A stretch of 64,000 nucleotides of DNA. It comes from CBDFGK01 sp965247075 (GTDB lineage: Bacteria; Pseudomonadota; Gammaproteobacteria; Pseudomonadales; Halieaceae). The stretch is taken from assembly GCA_965247075.1 (NCBI GenBank), contig CBDFGK010000003.1, positions 1,860,001 to 1,924,000 of the forward strand, in the 5' to 3' direction. The notes under the pieces are model-generated. The model had not been told where the DNA came from, did no database searches, and saw nothing but the letters and a program-made list of their open reading frames with translations. The first letter of the stretch is position 1; every line of letters begins with the position of its first letter. Position numbers and translations under genes: made by a program. Of the stretch, positions 15,463-24,718 are shown one piece after another.

Positions 15463-16249
15463 CACTGACGAAAAACTACAGAAGGTACTGGCGCGTGCGG
15501 GCTATGGCTCGCGCCGTGAGATGGAACGCAAGATAGCGGCGGGTCGGATTGCGGTAGAGGGCAAAATCGCCACCCTGGGGGACCGAATCGGCAGCCATGC
15601 CCGTATTGAGGTGGATGGCAAAACAGTAGAAGCCCGTGGCAAACAAACCACCCGGGTTTTGCTTTATCACAAGCCCTCCGGCGAAGTCTGCTCGCGCAAG
15701 GACCCCCAGGGCCGCAAGACGGTTTTCGACCGACTGCCGAAACTCAATTCCGGTCGCTGGATATCCATTGGCCGCCTCGATTACAACACCAGTGGCTTGC
15801 TGCTTTTTACTACCGACGGTGAACTGGCCAATGTGCTGATGCATCCCTCCTCGAATATCGAGCGTGAGTACATGGTGCGAGTGCGGGGCAAGATCAGTGA
15901 AGAAACGCTCAAAGTCTTGCAAAAAGGCGTGCAATTGGAAGATGGTATGGCGCGCTTCACCGATATCCAGGATGGCGGCGGTGAGGGCAGTAATCACTGG
16001 TATTACGTGGTCATTATGGAAGGCCGCACCCGCGAGGTACGACGCCTGTGGGAGTCACAGGACTGTGAAGTATCGCGCCTCAAGCGCACCCGTTACGGCA
16101 GTGTGTTTATTCCATCGCGGGTTAAGCAGGGTATGTGGATAGAGCTGGGGACCAAGGAGGTCAAGGCTCTCTACCGACAGGGCAGCATGGATAGCAAACC
16201 TCTGGAAAGAGCCACGCCGGATGAGTGCAGGCGCCGCCAGCGCCGTTAA
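15455..16249 (+). CDS. rluB: 23S rRNA pseudouridine(2605) synthase RluB
   Basis: 264 aa from ATG 15455, overlapping the scpB stop by eight bases. An N-terminal S4 RNA-binding domain (EKLQKVLARAGYGSRREME, residues 4-55) precedes the RsuA-family catalytic domain with the catalytic Asp in GRLDYNTSGLLLFTTDG. RluB isomerises U2605 in helix 93 of 23S rRNA. It is shorter than E. coli RluB (291 aa) because the basic C-terminal tail is short (ECRRRQRR). The assignment to RluB rather than RluE/RsuA rests on the scpB neighbourhood. Confidence 0.94.
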   Translation: MVDTDEKLQKVLARAGYGSRREMERKIAAGRIAVEGKIATLGDRIGSHARIEVDGKTVEARGKQTTRVLLYHKPSGEVCSRKDPQGRKTVFDRLPKLNSGRWISIGRLDYNTSGLLLFTTDGELANVLMHPSSNIEREYMVRVRGKISEETLKVLQKGVQLEDGMARFTDIQDGGGEGSNHWYYVVIMEGRTREVRRLWESQDCEVSRLKRTRYGSVFIPSRVKQGMWIELGTKEVKALYRQGSMDSKPLERATPDECRRRQRR

Positions 16250-16250
16250 A

Positions 16251-17000
16251 TCATTGTGCGTCCAGTGCTTCACCGTTCACACCCAGGCTGTTACTGCCCA
16301 TCAGGTACAGGTAAGCCGGCATTAGCTCGGCAGGTGTTTTCAAGGTATTGGGGTTTTCGCCGGGATAGGCAGCAGCGCGCATGGCGGTGCGGGTGGCGCC
16401 CGGATTCAGGCTGTTGACCCGGATATTGGTGGTATTTTCCAGTTCGTGGGCGAGTACCTGCATCAGGCCTTCGGTAGCAAACTTTGAGACAGCATAGGCG
16501 CCCCAGAATGCGCGGCCTTTGCGTCCCACACCGGAAGAGGTAAATATAATCGAAGCACTGGGGGCCGCATTCAAAAGCGGTAGCACCGCCTGGGTCAGCA
16601 TCATCTGCGCGTTGACGTTTACCTGCATTATGTCCTGCCATTGCTGTGGCTTGAACGACTCAATGGGTCTTTGTTCACCGAGGATGGAAGCGTTGTGCAA
16701 TAGCCCGTTGAGCCTGCCAAATTCCTCGCCGATGCCGGCCGCCAGGTTTTGGTAGTCTTCGCTGGAGGCCTGCAACAGGTCCACTTCAAATATAGCCGGC
16801 TGGGGGTGCCCTGCCGCTTCAATCGTATTGCAGGTGGCTTCCAGCTTGGCAACTGTGCGTCCCAGCAAAATGACCGTGGCGCCGTGGGCGGCATAAGTAG
16901 TGGCCGCGACTTTGCCGATGCCATCGCCGGCGCCGGTGACAAGAATGACCTGGTCCTGCAGTAGATCTGCTGGGGCAGTGTAGTTGGGTGGAATGTCCAT
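16251..17000 (-). CDS. yciK: YciK-type short-chain dehydrogenase
   Basis: 249 aa, classical SDR: NAD(P)-binding GAGDGIGK near residue 22, active-site Ser in FTSSGVGRKG and YAVSKFA (Tyr-x-x-x-Lys). Its stop is one base from the convergent rluB stop. YciK lies upstream of mupP and ubiG in Pseudomonas as it does here; its physiological substrate is not established. There are 30 bases between mupP's stop and its start, so it is likely co-transcribed with mupP and ubiG. Confidence 0.93.
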   Translation of the reverse strand: MDIPPNYTAPADLLQDQVILVTGAGDGIGKVAATTYAAHGATVILLGRTVAKLEATCNTIEAAGHPQPAIFEVDLLQASSEDYQNLAAGIGEEFGRLNGLLHNASILGEQRPIESFKPQQWQDIMQVNVNAQMMLTQAVLPLLNAAPSASIIFTSSGVGRKGRAFWGAYAVSKFATEGLMQVLAHELENTTNIRVNSLNPGATRTAMRAAAYPGENPNTLKTPAELMPAYLYLMGSNSLGVNGEALDAQ

Positions 17001-17029
17001 TGCGGGGTGATTCTCCGATTAATTTGGCC

Positions 17030-17716
17030 CTACGACCAAAAGGCATGCTGCACCAATTCGAGCAGCTCACTGCCGCTGTGCGCAACCGCGTCTGCGCCCC
17101 ATGCGGACACATCGTCATCCTGATGTATATAACCGTAGGCCGCCGCTATGGTGTACATGCCGGCGCTGCGCCCGGCCTGGATGTCGCGCCGGTGATCGCC
17201 GATATAGATTACCGCGTGGGGCGGGCACTCCAGTTGCGAGCAGTTAAGCAGCAATGGTTCCGGGTGCGGTTTGCCTTGGCTGACATGGTCGGGACAGACA
17301 ATGCTGGCTGGTGCCGGACAAAAAGCCATGGTCTCTACCAGAGGATCAGTCAGGTAGCTGGGTTTGTTGGTAGAGATTCCCCAGCCAATGTCAGCGCTCT
17401 GCAGCTCTGCCAGCAGTTCGGCAATGCCCTGGTAGGGCACAGTGGCACTGCCGAGCATGGCCTGGTAAATATCCAGAAAGCGCAGTCGCTTGCTTTCGAA
17501 AACCTCATCGTCCGGCGTGATGTCCAGCGCGAGTGCCACCATGGCCCTGGCCCCATCCGAGACGTGAGTGCGGATCAGCGCCGCTGGCAGCGGGCCCAGT
17601 TCATGTTCGGATCGCAACTGTTGCACCACCGCCACAAATTCTGGAGCAGTGTCCAGCAGGGTGCCGTCCAGATCGAAAACGACGGCCCGCAGGCGTGGGG
17701 GAAAAGACGGGCTCAT
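17030..17716 (-). CDS. mupP: N-acetylmuramic acid 6-phosphate phosphatase MupP
   Basis: 228 aa from ATG 17716; a longer frame to 17746 would overlap ubiG. HAD superfamily: motif I FDLDGTLLDTAPE, Thr in GISTNKP, Lys in SQGKPHPEPLL and the Asp pair in IYIGDHRRDI. MupP dephosphorylates MurNAc-6-phosphate in the cell-wall recycling bypass of Pseudomonas-type bacteria. The alternative, phosphoglycolate phosphatase Gph, is less likely because of the yciK–mupP–ubiG order. Only eleven bases separate it from the ubiG stop. Confidence 0.9.
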   Translation of the reverse strand: MSPSFPPRLRAVVFDLDGTLLDTAPEFVAVVQQLRSEHELGPLPAALIRTHVSDGARAMVALALDITPDDEVFESKRLRFLDIYQAMLGSATVPYQGIAELLAELQSADIGWGISTNKPSYLTDPLVETMAFCPAPASIVCPDHVSQGKPHPEPLLLNCSQLECPPHAVIYIGDHRRDIQAGRSAGMYTIAAAYGYIHQDDDVSAWGADAVAHSGSELLELVQHAFWS

Positions 17717-17726
17717 AGCGGCCGAT

Positions 17727-18440
17727 TCATAGTGGTTTAGACGCATGCACCATGTAATTTACGCTGACGTCTCTCTCTTCCAGCCAGTAATTCCGGGTGA
17801 TGGGGTTATAGCAAAGACCGGTCATTTCCTGCAGCTCCAAATCGGCGCTGCGCAGCCAGCCGGCCAGCTCGGACGGTTTTATGAATTTGCTGTAGTCGTG
17901 AGTGCCCTTGGGCAGCAAATTGAGAATGTATTCTGCACCGACAATTGCGAAGGCGTAGGCTTTGGGGTTGCGATTAATGGTAGAAAAATACAGGTGTCCG
18001 CCGGGCCGGCACAATTCGGCGCAGGCTTGTACTACTGCGGCCGGATCTGGCACGTGCTCCAGCATTTCCAGGCAGCAGACCAGATCGAAACCAGCGGGCC
18101 GCTCAGCGGCCATCTGTTCTGCAGTGCACTGGATATACTCCACTGCAACGCCGGATTCGAGTTGATGAATACGGGCTACGTTGAGGGGCGCCTCGCCCAT
18201 ATCAATGCCGGTCACCGCAGCGCCGCGTTGCGCCATAGCCTCAGCGAGAATGCCACCACCACAGCCGACATCGATCAGTGTCTTGCCGACAGCGGGTGAC
18301 AAGCGGTCGATAAAATTGGCGCGCAGTGGGTTGATATCGTGCAGGGCTTTGAACTCGCTGTTGCGGTCCCACCAGCGCGAGGCCAGTTCCTCAAACTTGC
18401 TAATTTCCTTGGGGTCTACATTGAGCGGCTTCTGACTCAC
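17727..18440 (-). CDS. ubiG: Ubiquinone biosynthesis O-methyltransferase UbiG
   Basis: 237 aa from GTG 18440 (VSQKPLNVDPKEI), with AGGAAG upstream. The GTG overlaps the stop of the deaminase gene before it (GTGA at 18437-18440). Class I SAM methyltransferase: WWDRNSEFKALHDINPLR is UbiG-specific, IDVGCGGGILAEAMA binds SAM, CCLEMLEHVPDP is motif II, and FSTINRNPKAYAFAIVGAEY follows. It methylates both hydroxyl groups introduced during ubiquinone ring synthesis. An aerobic respiratory lifestyle is implied. Confidence 0.97.
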   Translation of the reverse strand: MSQKPLNVDPKEISKFEELASRWWDRNSEFKALHDINPLRANFIDRLSPAVGKTLIDVGCGGGILAEAMAQRGAAVTGIDMGEAPLNVARIHQLESGVAVEYIQCTAEQMAAERPAGFDLVCCLEMLEHVPDPAAVVQACAELCRPGGHLYFSTINRNPKAYAFAIVGAEYILNLLPKGTHDYSKFIKPSELAGWLRSADLELQEMTGLCYNPITRNYWLEERDVSVNYMVHASKPL

Positions 18441-19768
18441 AATGGGGATCTTCCTGCTGCAATGGTGCCGGCCCAGGTTTTGGTGCGCGCTATGATATCC
18501 GGCAAGTCCATATGCGTCAGCCGGCGGTCTTGCATAAGCGCATTGCCAGCCACCCAACTGTGCGTTACCTGGCTGGGCTGGGTGGCGTAAACCAGTTGCG
18601 ATATGGGGTTGTAGACAGGTTGTGTCTCCGGTTGGTCGAAATCGACGGCAATCAGGTCGGCGAGCTTGCCCGGCTCGAGGCTGCCGAGGCTGTCCTGCAA
18701 GTCCATGGCGCGTGCGCCGGCCATAGTTGCCATATGCAGGGCGGCATGAGCCGGCAGTGCGGTGGCATCGCCCGTGCCCAGTTTGGCCAGCAGAGCGGCA
18801 CTGCGCATCTCGCCAAACATACTCAGGTTGTTGTTACTGGCAGCGCCATCGCTGCCCAGCGCTACATTGACACCCGCCGCCAGCAACTCTGTAACCGGGC
18901 AACGGCCAGAGCCCAGTTTCATATTGGAGTTGGGACAGTGAATGACATGCGCGCCGACAGCGGCCAGTAAGGCAATTTCATCGGCTTCCAGTTCGGTCAT
19001 GTGCACGCACTGGGTACGCGGTCCGATCAGGCCGAGCTTATAGAGAGTTGCCAGCGGGCGCTGCTGTCCGGTAGCTTGCTGCGCCTCTTTAACCTCATCG
19101 GCAGTCTCGTGCAGGTGAATTTGCACCGACAAATCGAGCTCGTTAGCCAGCATAGAGATCTTGTTGAGGGCGGCGGAGTTCACCGTATAGAGTGCATGTG
19201 GTCCAAACACCACCTTGACCAGTTCGCTGTGCTTTAAATCGTCACGCAGGGCCAGCCCTTTGCCAATGTAGTCATCGGCATCATTGCCCCAGGCCGATGA
19301 AGAATCAAGGATCGGAAAGCTGATCTGGCAGCGCATACCGGCATGCTGGCTCTGCTGTGCGACCACGTTGGGGAAAAAATACATATCGCTAAAGCAGGTG
19401 GTGCCGGCCCGCACCATTTCCGCGATGGCCAGATCAGTGCCGTCACGGACGAACTGCGCACTGACATGCTGTGTTTCAGCGGGCCATATATGGTCTTGCA
19501 ACCAGGGCATCAGTGGACAGTCGTCGGCATAGCCGCGCAACAGGCTCATGGTGGCGTGACCGTGCATGTTGATCAAGCCGGGCAGCAGGGCGTGGCCGGG
19601 CAGTTCCAGTACCTCGCGGGCCTTCAACCGGCGGGCCTGTTGGGCCGGCAGGACAGCGCTTATAACGCTGTCGCTTATCGCCACCGCGTGATTTTCCAGT
19701 ACCTGCCCCGCCGGTATCACCGGAATAACCCAGCCGGCGAATATAAGAGTGTCTACGCTTTCTTTCAT
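18437..19768 (-). CDS. mtaD: TRZ/ATZ family amidohydrolase, MTA/SAH deaminase type
   Basis: 443 aa from ATG 19768 (MKESVDTLIFAGWV). Metal-dependent amidohydrolase: LINMHGHATMSLLRGY (HxH), IHLHETADEV, a third His in THCPNSNMKLGSG-like VIHCPNSNMKLGSG, and Asp in VALGSDGAASNNN. Family members deaminate 5'-methylthioadenosine and S-adenosylhomocysteine. In Pseudomonas the next gene toward gyrA is mtnA; here mtnA is absent and gyrA follows divergently after about 100 bases. It heads the minus-strand unit deaminase–ubiG–mupP–yciK. Confidence 0.92.
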   Translation of the reverse strand: MKESVDTLIFAGWVIPVIPAGQVLENHAVAISDSVISAVLPAQQARRLKAREVLELPGHALLPGLINMHGHATMSLLRGYADDCPLMPWLQDHIWPAETQHVSAQFVRDGTDLAIAEMVRAGTTCFSDMYFFPNVVAQQSQHAGMRCQISFPILDSSSAWGNDADDYIGKGLALRDDLKHSELVKVVFGPHALYTVNSAALNKISMLANELDLSVQIHLHETADEVKEAQQATGQQRPLATLYKLGLIGPRTQCVHMTELEADEIALLAAVGAHVIHCPNSNMKLGSGRCPVTELLAAGVNVALGSDGAASNNNLSMFGEMRSAALLAKLGTGDATALPAHAALHMATMAGARAMDLQDSLGSLEPGKLADLIAVDFDQPETQPVYNPISQLVYATQPSQVTHSWVAGNALMQDRRLTHMDLPDIIARTKTWAGTIAAGRSPL

Positions 19769-19825
19769 GGCCGGGAAGTATACCCGTAAAAGTGGAAAAA
19801 AATGGCTAAAAATAACTCCATTCCC

Positions 19826-19831
19826 TATAAT
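19826..19831 (+). promoter_or_regulatory. Probable gyrA -10 element
   Basis: TATAAT 38 bases before the gyrA ATG. At 17-bp spacing the -35 (19803-19808, TGGCTA) is weak. The divergent deaminase promoter must lie in the same 100-bp gap. Confidence 0.4.
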
Positions 19832-19869
19832 CGGTCGATTGTGTAACACGCGTCTGAAACAATTACCGA

Positions 19870-22476
19870 ATGGTCGATCTCGCCAAAGAAATAGTACCCG
19901 TAAATATCGAAGATGAGCTGAAGCAATCCTATCTGGATTACGCCATGAGCGTGATTGTGGGCAGGGCGTTGCCGGATGTTCGCGATGGCCTTAAGCCGGT
20001 GCACCGGCGCATTCTGTTCGCCATGAACGAGCTCAACAACGATTGGAACAAGGCCTACAAGAAGTCGGCCCGTATTGTCGGTGATGTGATTGGTAAGTAT
20101 CACCCACACGGTGATTCTGCTGTCTACGAAGCGATTGTGCGGATGGCACAGCCATTCTCTCTGCGCTACATGCTGGTAGATGGGCAGGGCAACTTCGGTT
20201 CCATTGACGGTGATTCGGCCGCCGCCATGCGTTACACCGAAATTCGTATGCGCAAAATCGCCCACGAGTTGCTGTCGGACCTGGACAAGGAAACTGTGGA
20301 TTTTGTGCCCAACTACGATGGCACGGAGCAGATTCCAGCCGTTATGCCCACTCGCGTCCCCAACCTGTTGGTCAATGGATCAACCGGTATCGCGGTAGGC
20401 ATGGCCACCAATATCCCCCCCCACAACCTGACCGAGGTGATCAGTGCCTGCCTGGCGCTAATCGATAACCCGGCTATGGGTATCGATGAGATGATGCAAC
20501 ATATACCCGGCCCGGATTTCCCCACGGCGGCCATTATTAATGGTCGGGCCGGCATATTGCAGGCCTACCGGACCGGCCGTGGCCGTATTTACGTGCGCGC
20601 CCGGGCCGAGGTAATAGCCAACGAAAAAACCGGTAAAGACACCATTCTCATCCACGAACTGCCCTACCAGGTCAACAAGGCGCGACTGATCGAGAAGATT
20701 GCGGAACTGGTTAAAGACAAGAAGATAGAAGGCATCACTGAGCTGCGCGATGAATCCGACAAGGATGGCATGCGGGTAGTCATCGAATTGCGCCGTGGCG
20801 AAATGGGCGACGTGGTCCTCAACAACCTGTACGCACAGACCCAGCTACAGTCAGTATTTGGCATCAATATGGTCGCCCTGGTGGATGGCCAGCCGAAGCT
20901 GCTCAATCTCAAGGAAATTATTGAGGCCTTTATCAGGCACCGCCGCGAGGTGGTGACCCGTCGCACTGTCTATTTATTGCGCAAGGCGCGCGAGCGCGGC
21001 CACGTGTTGGAAGGTTTGACCATCGCGCTGGCTAATATCGATCCTGTTATCGCCCTGATCAAGGCGTCACCGAATTCCGCTGAGGCGCGAGAAAAACTCA
21101 TCGCCCGGGGCTGGCAGCCCGGCGCAGTAACCGCCATGTTGGAGCGCGCGGGCGATCAGGCCTGCAGGCCCGATGGCCTGGAAGAGCAATACGGCCTGCA
21201 CGATGGCAAATACTACCTGTCACCCGCCCAGGCGCAGGCGATTCTCGAGTTGCGTCTGCACCGCCTGACCGGACTGGAACATGAGAAGCTCATCGAAGAA
21301 TACCGGGAAAAGCTGGTCGAAATTGCCGGTTATCTGGAGATTTTGTCTGATACCGAGCGCCTCAAACAGATGATTCGGGAAGAACTGCAAGAGATAGTTG
21401 AAGCCTTTGGTGATGAGCGTCGCACAGAAATCACTGATTCTGCCCACGACCTAACCGTGGAAGATTTGATCACCGAAGAAGACCGGGTGGTTACTATTTC
21501 CCACGGCGGTTATGCCAAAACACAACCCTTGACCGATTACCAGGCCCAGCGCCGTGGCGGCATGGGCAAGTCGGCCACGGCTGTGAAAGACGAAGATTTT
21601 GTCGAGCACCTGCTGATTGCCAATACCCACGACACCATTTTGTGTTTTACCAACGTCGGTAAGGTCTACTGGCTTAAAGTGTTCCACATACCCGTGGCCG
21701 GTCGCGGTTCGCGCGGGCGTCCCATGGTCAACCTGTTGCCCCTCGATGAAGGCGAGCGTATCACCTCAATTTTGCCGGTCACTGAATACACCGAGGGTCA
21801 CTTTATCTTTATGGCCACTGCCAATGGCACGGTGAAGAAAACAGCACTGACTAATTTCTCGCGTCAACGCAGCGTTGGTTTGCGTGCACTGGAGTTGGGA
21901 GAGGGCGATGTACTGGTTGGTACTGCCATCACCGACGGCAGCAAGGATGTCATGTTGTTCAGTACTGTGGGCAAGGCGGTACGCTTCCGTGAAGATGCCG
22001 TGCGGGCTATGGGCCGCACCGCTAGGGGTGTGCGTGGCATCAAGCTAAAAGATGGCCAGCGCATGATTTCGCTGATTATTCCTGCGGCAGGCGGCAAGGT
22101 GCTGAACGTCAGCCAAAATGGCTACGGCAAGCGCACTGAAGTAGACGAATTCCCCACCAAGGGGCGCGGCACCCAGGGTGTGATATCCATGCAAACCAGT
22201 GTTCGCAATGGCGAACTGGTGGGTGCCGTGCAGGTATTTGAGGGCGATGAGTTGATGTTGATTTCTGACCAGGGCACGCTGGTGCGTACGCGCAGTGACG
22301 AAGTGTCTATCCTTGGTCGCAACACGCAGGGTGTGCGGGTGATCAAACTCAAGGCAGGCGAAAACCTGGTCGGTGTTGAGCGTATCGATGAGCCGGAAGA
22401 AGTGCCGGACTACGGGGACGAATCTACAGAGCCCGTCGTTGGCTCGAGTTCCGGCGACGAAGACGCACCCGAGTAA
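19870..22476 (+). CDS. gyrA: DNA gyrase subunit A
   Basis: 868 aa. Breakage-reunion domain with catalytic Tyr122 (AAMRYTEIRM), then a C-terminal beta-pinwheel with the GyrA box QRRGGMG, which is needed for DNA wrapping and negative supercoiling and separates GyrA from ParC. The tail is acidic (PEEVPDYGDESTEP). In the quinolone-resistance region, Ser83 is present, while position 87 is Glu in place of E. coli Asp, probably species-level variation. GyrA pairs with GyrB (not in the window). serC follows 32 bases later. Confidence 0.98.
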   Translation: MVDLAKEIVPVNIEDELKQSYLDYAMSVIVGRALPDVRDGLKPVHRRILFAMNELNNDWNKAYKKSARIVGDVIGKYHPHGDSAVYEAIVRMAQPFSLRYMLVDGQGNFGSIDGDSAAAMRYTEIRMRKIAHELLSDLDKETVDFVPNYDGTEQIPAVMPTRVPNLLVNGSTGIAVGMATNIPPHNLTEVISACLALIDNPAMGIDEMMQHIPGPDFPTAAIINGRAGILQAYRTGRGRIYVRARAEVIANEKTGKDTILIHELPYQVNKARLIEKIAELVKDKKIEGITELRDESDKDGMRVVIELRRGEMGDVVLNNLYAQTQLQSVFGINMVALVDGQPKLLNLKEIIEAFIRHRREVVTRRTVYLLRKARERGHVLEGLTIALANIDPVIALIKASPNSAEAREKLIARGWQPGAVTAMLERAGDQACRPDGLEEQYGLHDGKYYLSPAQAQAILELRLHRLTGLEHEKLIEEYREKLVEIAGYLEILSDTERLKQMIREELQEIVEAFGDERRTEITDSAHDLTVEDLITEEDRVVTISHGGYAKTQPLTDYQAQRRGGMGKSATAVKDEDFVEHLLIANTHDTILCFTNVGKVYWLKVFHIPVAGRGSRGRPMVNLLPLDEGERITSILPVTEYTEGHFIFMATANGTVKKTALTNFSRQRSVGLRALELGEGDVLVGTAITDGSKDVMLFSTVGKAVRFREDAVRAMGRTARGVRGIKLKDGQRMISLIIPAAGGKVLNVSQNGYGKRTEVDEFPTKGRGTQGVISMQTSVRNGELVGAVQVFEGDELMLISDQGTLVRTRSDEVSILGRNTQGVRVIKLKAGENLVGVERIDEPEEVPDYGDESTEPVVGSSSGDEDAPE

Positions 22477-22508
22477 AAAATCCCCAGTATCATTAAAGGA
22501 AGCGAGAC

Positions 22509-23591
22509 ATGACTCGTAGCTACAATTTTTGTGCGGGTCCGGCAGCATTGCCGGAATCGGTATTGGAACAGGCCCGTGACGAGATGCTGAATTGGCACGA
22601 CGCGGGTTTGTCAATAATGGAGATGAGCCACCGCAGCCCGGAATTTGTCGGCATTGCCGAGCGCGCCGGGCAGGATTTGCGGAAACTGTTGGCTATTCCC
22701 GACGATTATGCGGTGTTGTTTTTGCAAGGTGGCGCCAGCAGCCAGTTTTCCGCAGTGCCCCTAAACCTGGGTGTTGCCAGGCAGCGGGCTGATTATCTCA
22801 ATACCGGGCAGTGGTCAAAAAAGGCTATCGCCGAGGCCAGGCGCTACCTGCACGTTAACGTGGTTGCCAGCGCCGAGGCAGACAACTTCGCCTGTATTCC
22901 AAGCCCGGACCAGTGGAACCTGTCGGCCGATGCCGCCTATATGCACTACACGCCCAATGAGACCATTGGCGGGGTAGAGTTTTTCTGGACCCCACAAGTC
23001 GATGCGCCATTAGTGGTGGATATGTCCTCTACCATCCTGTCGCGCCCTATCACGGTCAGCGATTACGGGGTGATTTATGCAGGTGCCCAGAAGAATATTG
23101 GCCCCGCTGGCCTGACCCTGGTGATTGTGCGACGCGATTTGTTGGGCCGGGCCGATCCCAAGTGTCCGGCCATGCTCAACTGGAAGATCGCGGCGGACAA
23201 CGACTCCATGTACAACACGCCACCCACCTACGCGTTATACCTGGCGGGCCTGGTGTTTACCTGGCTTAAAGAGCAGGGTGGATTGACTGGCATGGAGACT
23301 GTCAATCGTCGCAAGGCTGAAAAGCTCTACGCGGCTATTGATACCAGCAGCTTTTACGCCAACCCGGTTGAAATACCCAGCCGCTCGCTGATGAACGTGC
23401 CTTTCACCCTGGCCAATGCCGATCTGGACAAGCAATTTCTACAGGAAGCGGAGGCCGCCGGCCTGTTGAACCTGAAAGGGCATCGCAGCGTTGGTGGTAT
23501 GCGCGCCAGTATTTACAATGCAGTGAGTGAACAAGCGGTGGAAGCTCTGATAAGCTTCATGCAGGATTTTGAAGGACGAGCTGCTTACTAA
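22509..23591 (+). CDS. serC: Phosphoserine aminotransferase SerC
   Basis: 360 aa, normal length. PLP enzyme of serine and pyridoxal phosphate biosynthesis: NFCAGPAALPESVLEQA at the start, QGGASSQFSAVPLNL (phosphate loop), Schiff-base Lys in YAGAQKNIGPAGLT and GGMRASIYNA near the end. AAGGAAGCGAG gives a strong ribosome site. In gammaproteobacteria serC usually starts the supraoperon continuing with pheA, tyrA, aroA, cmk and rpsA, exactly as here. It supplies the 4-phosphohydroxythreonine branch of the B6 pathway that PdxJ (6176-6940) completes. Confidence 0.97.
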   Translation: MTRSYNFCAGPAALPESVLEQARDEMLNWHDAGLSIMEMSHRSPEFVGIAERAGQDLRKLLAIPDDYAVLFLQGGASSQFSAVPLNLGVARQRADYLNTGQWSKKAIAEARRYLHVNVVASAEADNFACIPSPDQWNLSADAAYMHYTPNETIGGVEFFWTPQVDAPLVVDMSSTILSRPITVSDYGVIYAGAQKNIGPAGLTLVIVRRDLLGRADPKCPAMLNWKIAADNDSMYNTPPTYALYLAGLVFTWLKEQGGLTGMETVNRRKAEKLYAAIDTSSFYANPVEIPSRSLMNVPFTLANADLDKQFLQEAEAAGLLNLKGHRSVGGMRASIYNAVSEQAVEALISFMQDFEGRAAY

Positions 23592-23595
23592 CAGA

Positions 23596-24714
23596 ATGAG
23601 TGACGAGAAAGACCTGGACAAGGTCAGGGAACAGATCGACAGTATCGACCGGCAACTCCATGAGTTGATCAACCGGCGGGCTGGCTGTGCCCAGAAAGTG
23701 GCCGATATCAAGATGGCTGAGGTCATGGCGGCGCGCGAACGCGGTGAAGAGGATCTGGATGTGGTTTACTACCGACCGGAGCGCGAGGCGCAGGTACTCA
23801 ATCGCATCAAGGAACGCAACGAAGGCCCCCTCGCCGGCGAAAATGTGGCGTTAATTTTTCGCGAGATCATGTCAGCCTGCCTGGCCCTGGAACGGCCCAT
23901 GCAGGTGGCGTACCTGGGGCCTGAGGGCACCTTTACCCAGGCGGCGACCATCAAGCATTTTGGCCACGCGGTGGTCAGCATACCCCAGGGCACCATCGAT
24001 TCGGTATTCAACCAGATCGAGGCTGAGGACTGTAACTACGGTGTGGTGCCGGTGGAGAACTCTACCGAGGGCATGGTCAGCCACACCCTCGATAACTTTA
24101 TGGATTCGACCCTGCGCATCTGTGGTGAAGTCGAAATGCACATCCACCACCACCTGCTGATTGGCCGGCAGACCACGGCTGATACCGTGCAGCGTATATG
24201 CGCCCACCAGCAGGCCCTGGCCCAGTGCCGCGGCTGGCTGGAGCAGTATTGGCCGCAGGTGGAAAAGGTAGCGGTGTCCAGCAATGGCGAAGCGGCGCGT
24301 TTGGCTGCCGCCGAGCCGGGCGTTGCGGCAATAGCCGGCGATATGGCCGCGGAGCAGTACGGGCTGGAAAAACTGTTCGAGAATATTGAGGATTCCGCCC
24401 ACAATACCACCCGCTTTCTCATTATCGGCCGTGGTGATGTGCCGCCCAGTGGCACGGACAAAACCTCCATCATCGTGTCCAGCCGGAACCGCCCCGGTGC
24501 ACTGTTCAATTTGCTGGAGCCCTTTCATCGGGCCGGTGTGAGCCTTACCCGTATCGACACCCGGCCATCGCGCACCGAGAAATGGGCCTATGTGTTCTTT
24601 ATAGAATTCGAAGGGCACCTGCAGGACCCGGAGATCGCCGCCATTATCGACGAGTTGGAAGAACAATCGATTTTGCTCAAGCCGTTGGGATCCTATCCCA
24701 AGGCGGTACTCTGA
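23596..24714 (+). CDS. pheA: Bifunctional chorismate mutase/prephenate dehydratase PheA
   Basis: 372 aa from ATG 23596 (four bases after serC). Chorismate mutase domain at residues ~5-95 (VREQIDSIDRQLHELINRR), prephenate dehydratase at ~100-285 (YLGPEGTFTQAA, VPVENSTEGMV, NTTRFLIIG) and a C-terminal ACT domain (RNRPGALFNLLEPF, DTRPSR) for phenylalanine feedback inhibition. It carries out two consecutive steps from chorismate to phenylpyruvate. An insertion around DLDVVYYRPEREAQV resembles the Pseudomonas P-protein. Confidence 0.97.
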   Translation: MSDEKDLDKVREQIDSIDRQLHELINRRAGCAQKVADIKMAEVMAARERGEEDLDVVYYRPEREAQVLNRIKERNEGPLAGENVALIFREIMSACLALERPMQVAYLGPEGTFTQAATIKHFGHAVVSIPQGTIDSVFNQIEAEDCNYGVVPVENSTEGMVSHTLDNFMDSTLRICGEVEMHIHHHLLIGRQTTADTVQRICAHQQALAQCRGWLEQYWPQVEKVAVSSNGEAARLAAAEPGVAAIAGDMAAEQYGLEKLFENIEDSAHNTTRFLIIGRGDVPPSGTDKTSIIVSSRNRPGALFNLLEPFHRAGVSLTRIDTRPSRTEKWAYVFFIEFEGHLQDPEIAAIIDELEEQSILLKPLGSYPKAVL

Positions 24715-24718
24715 TCTC

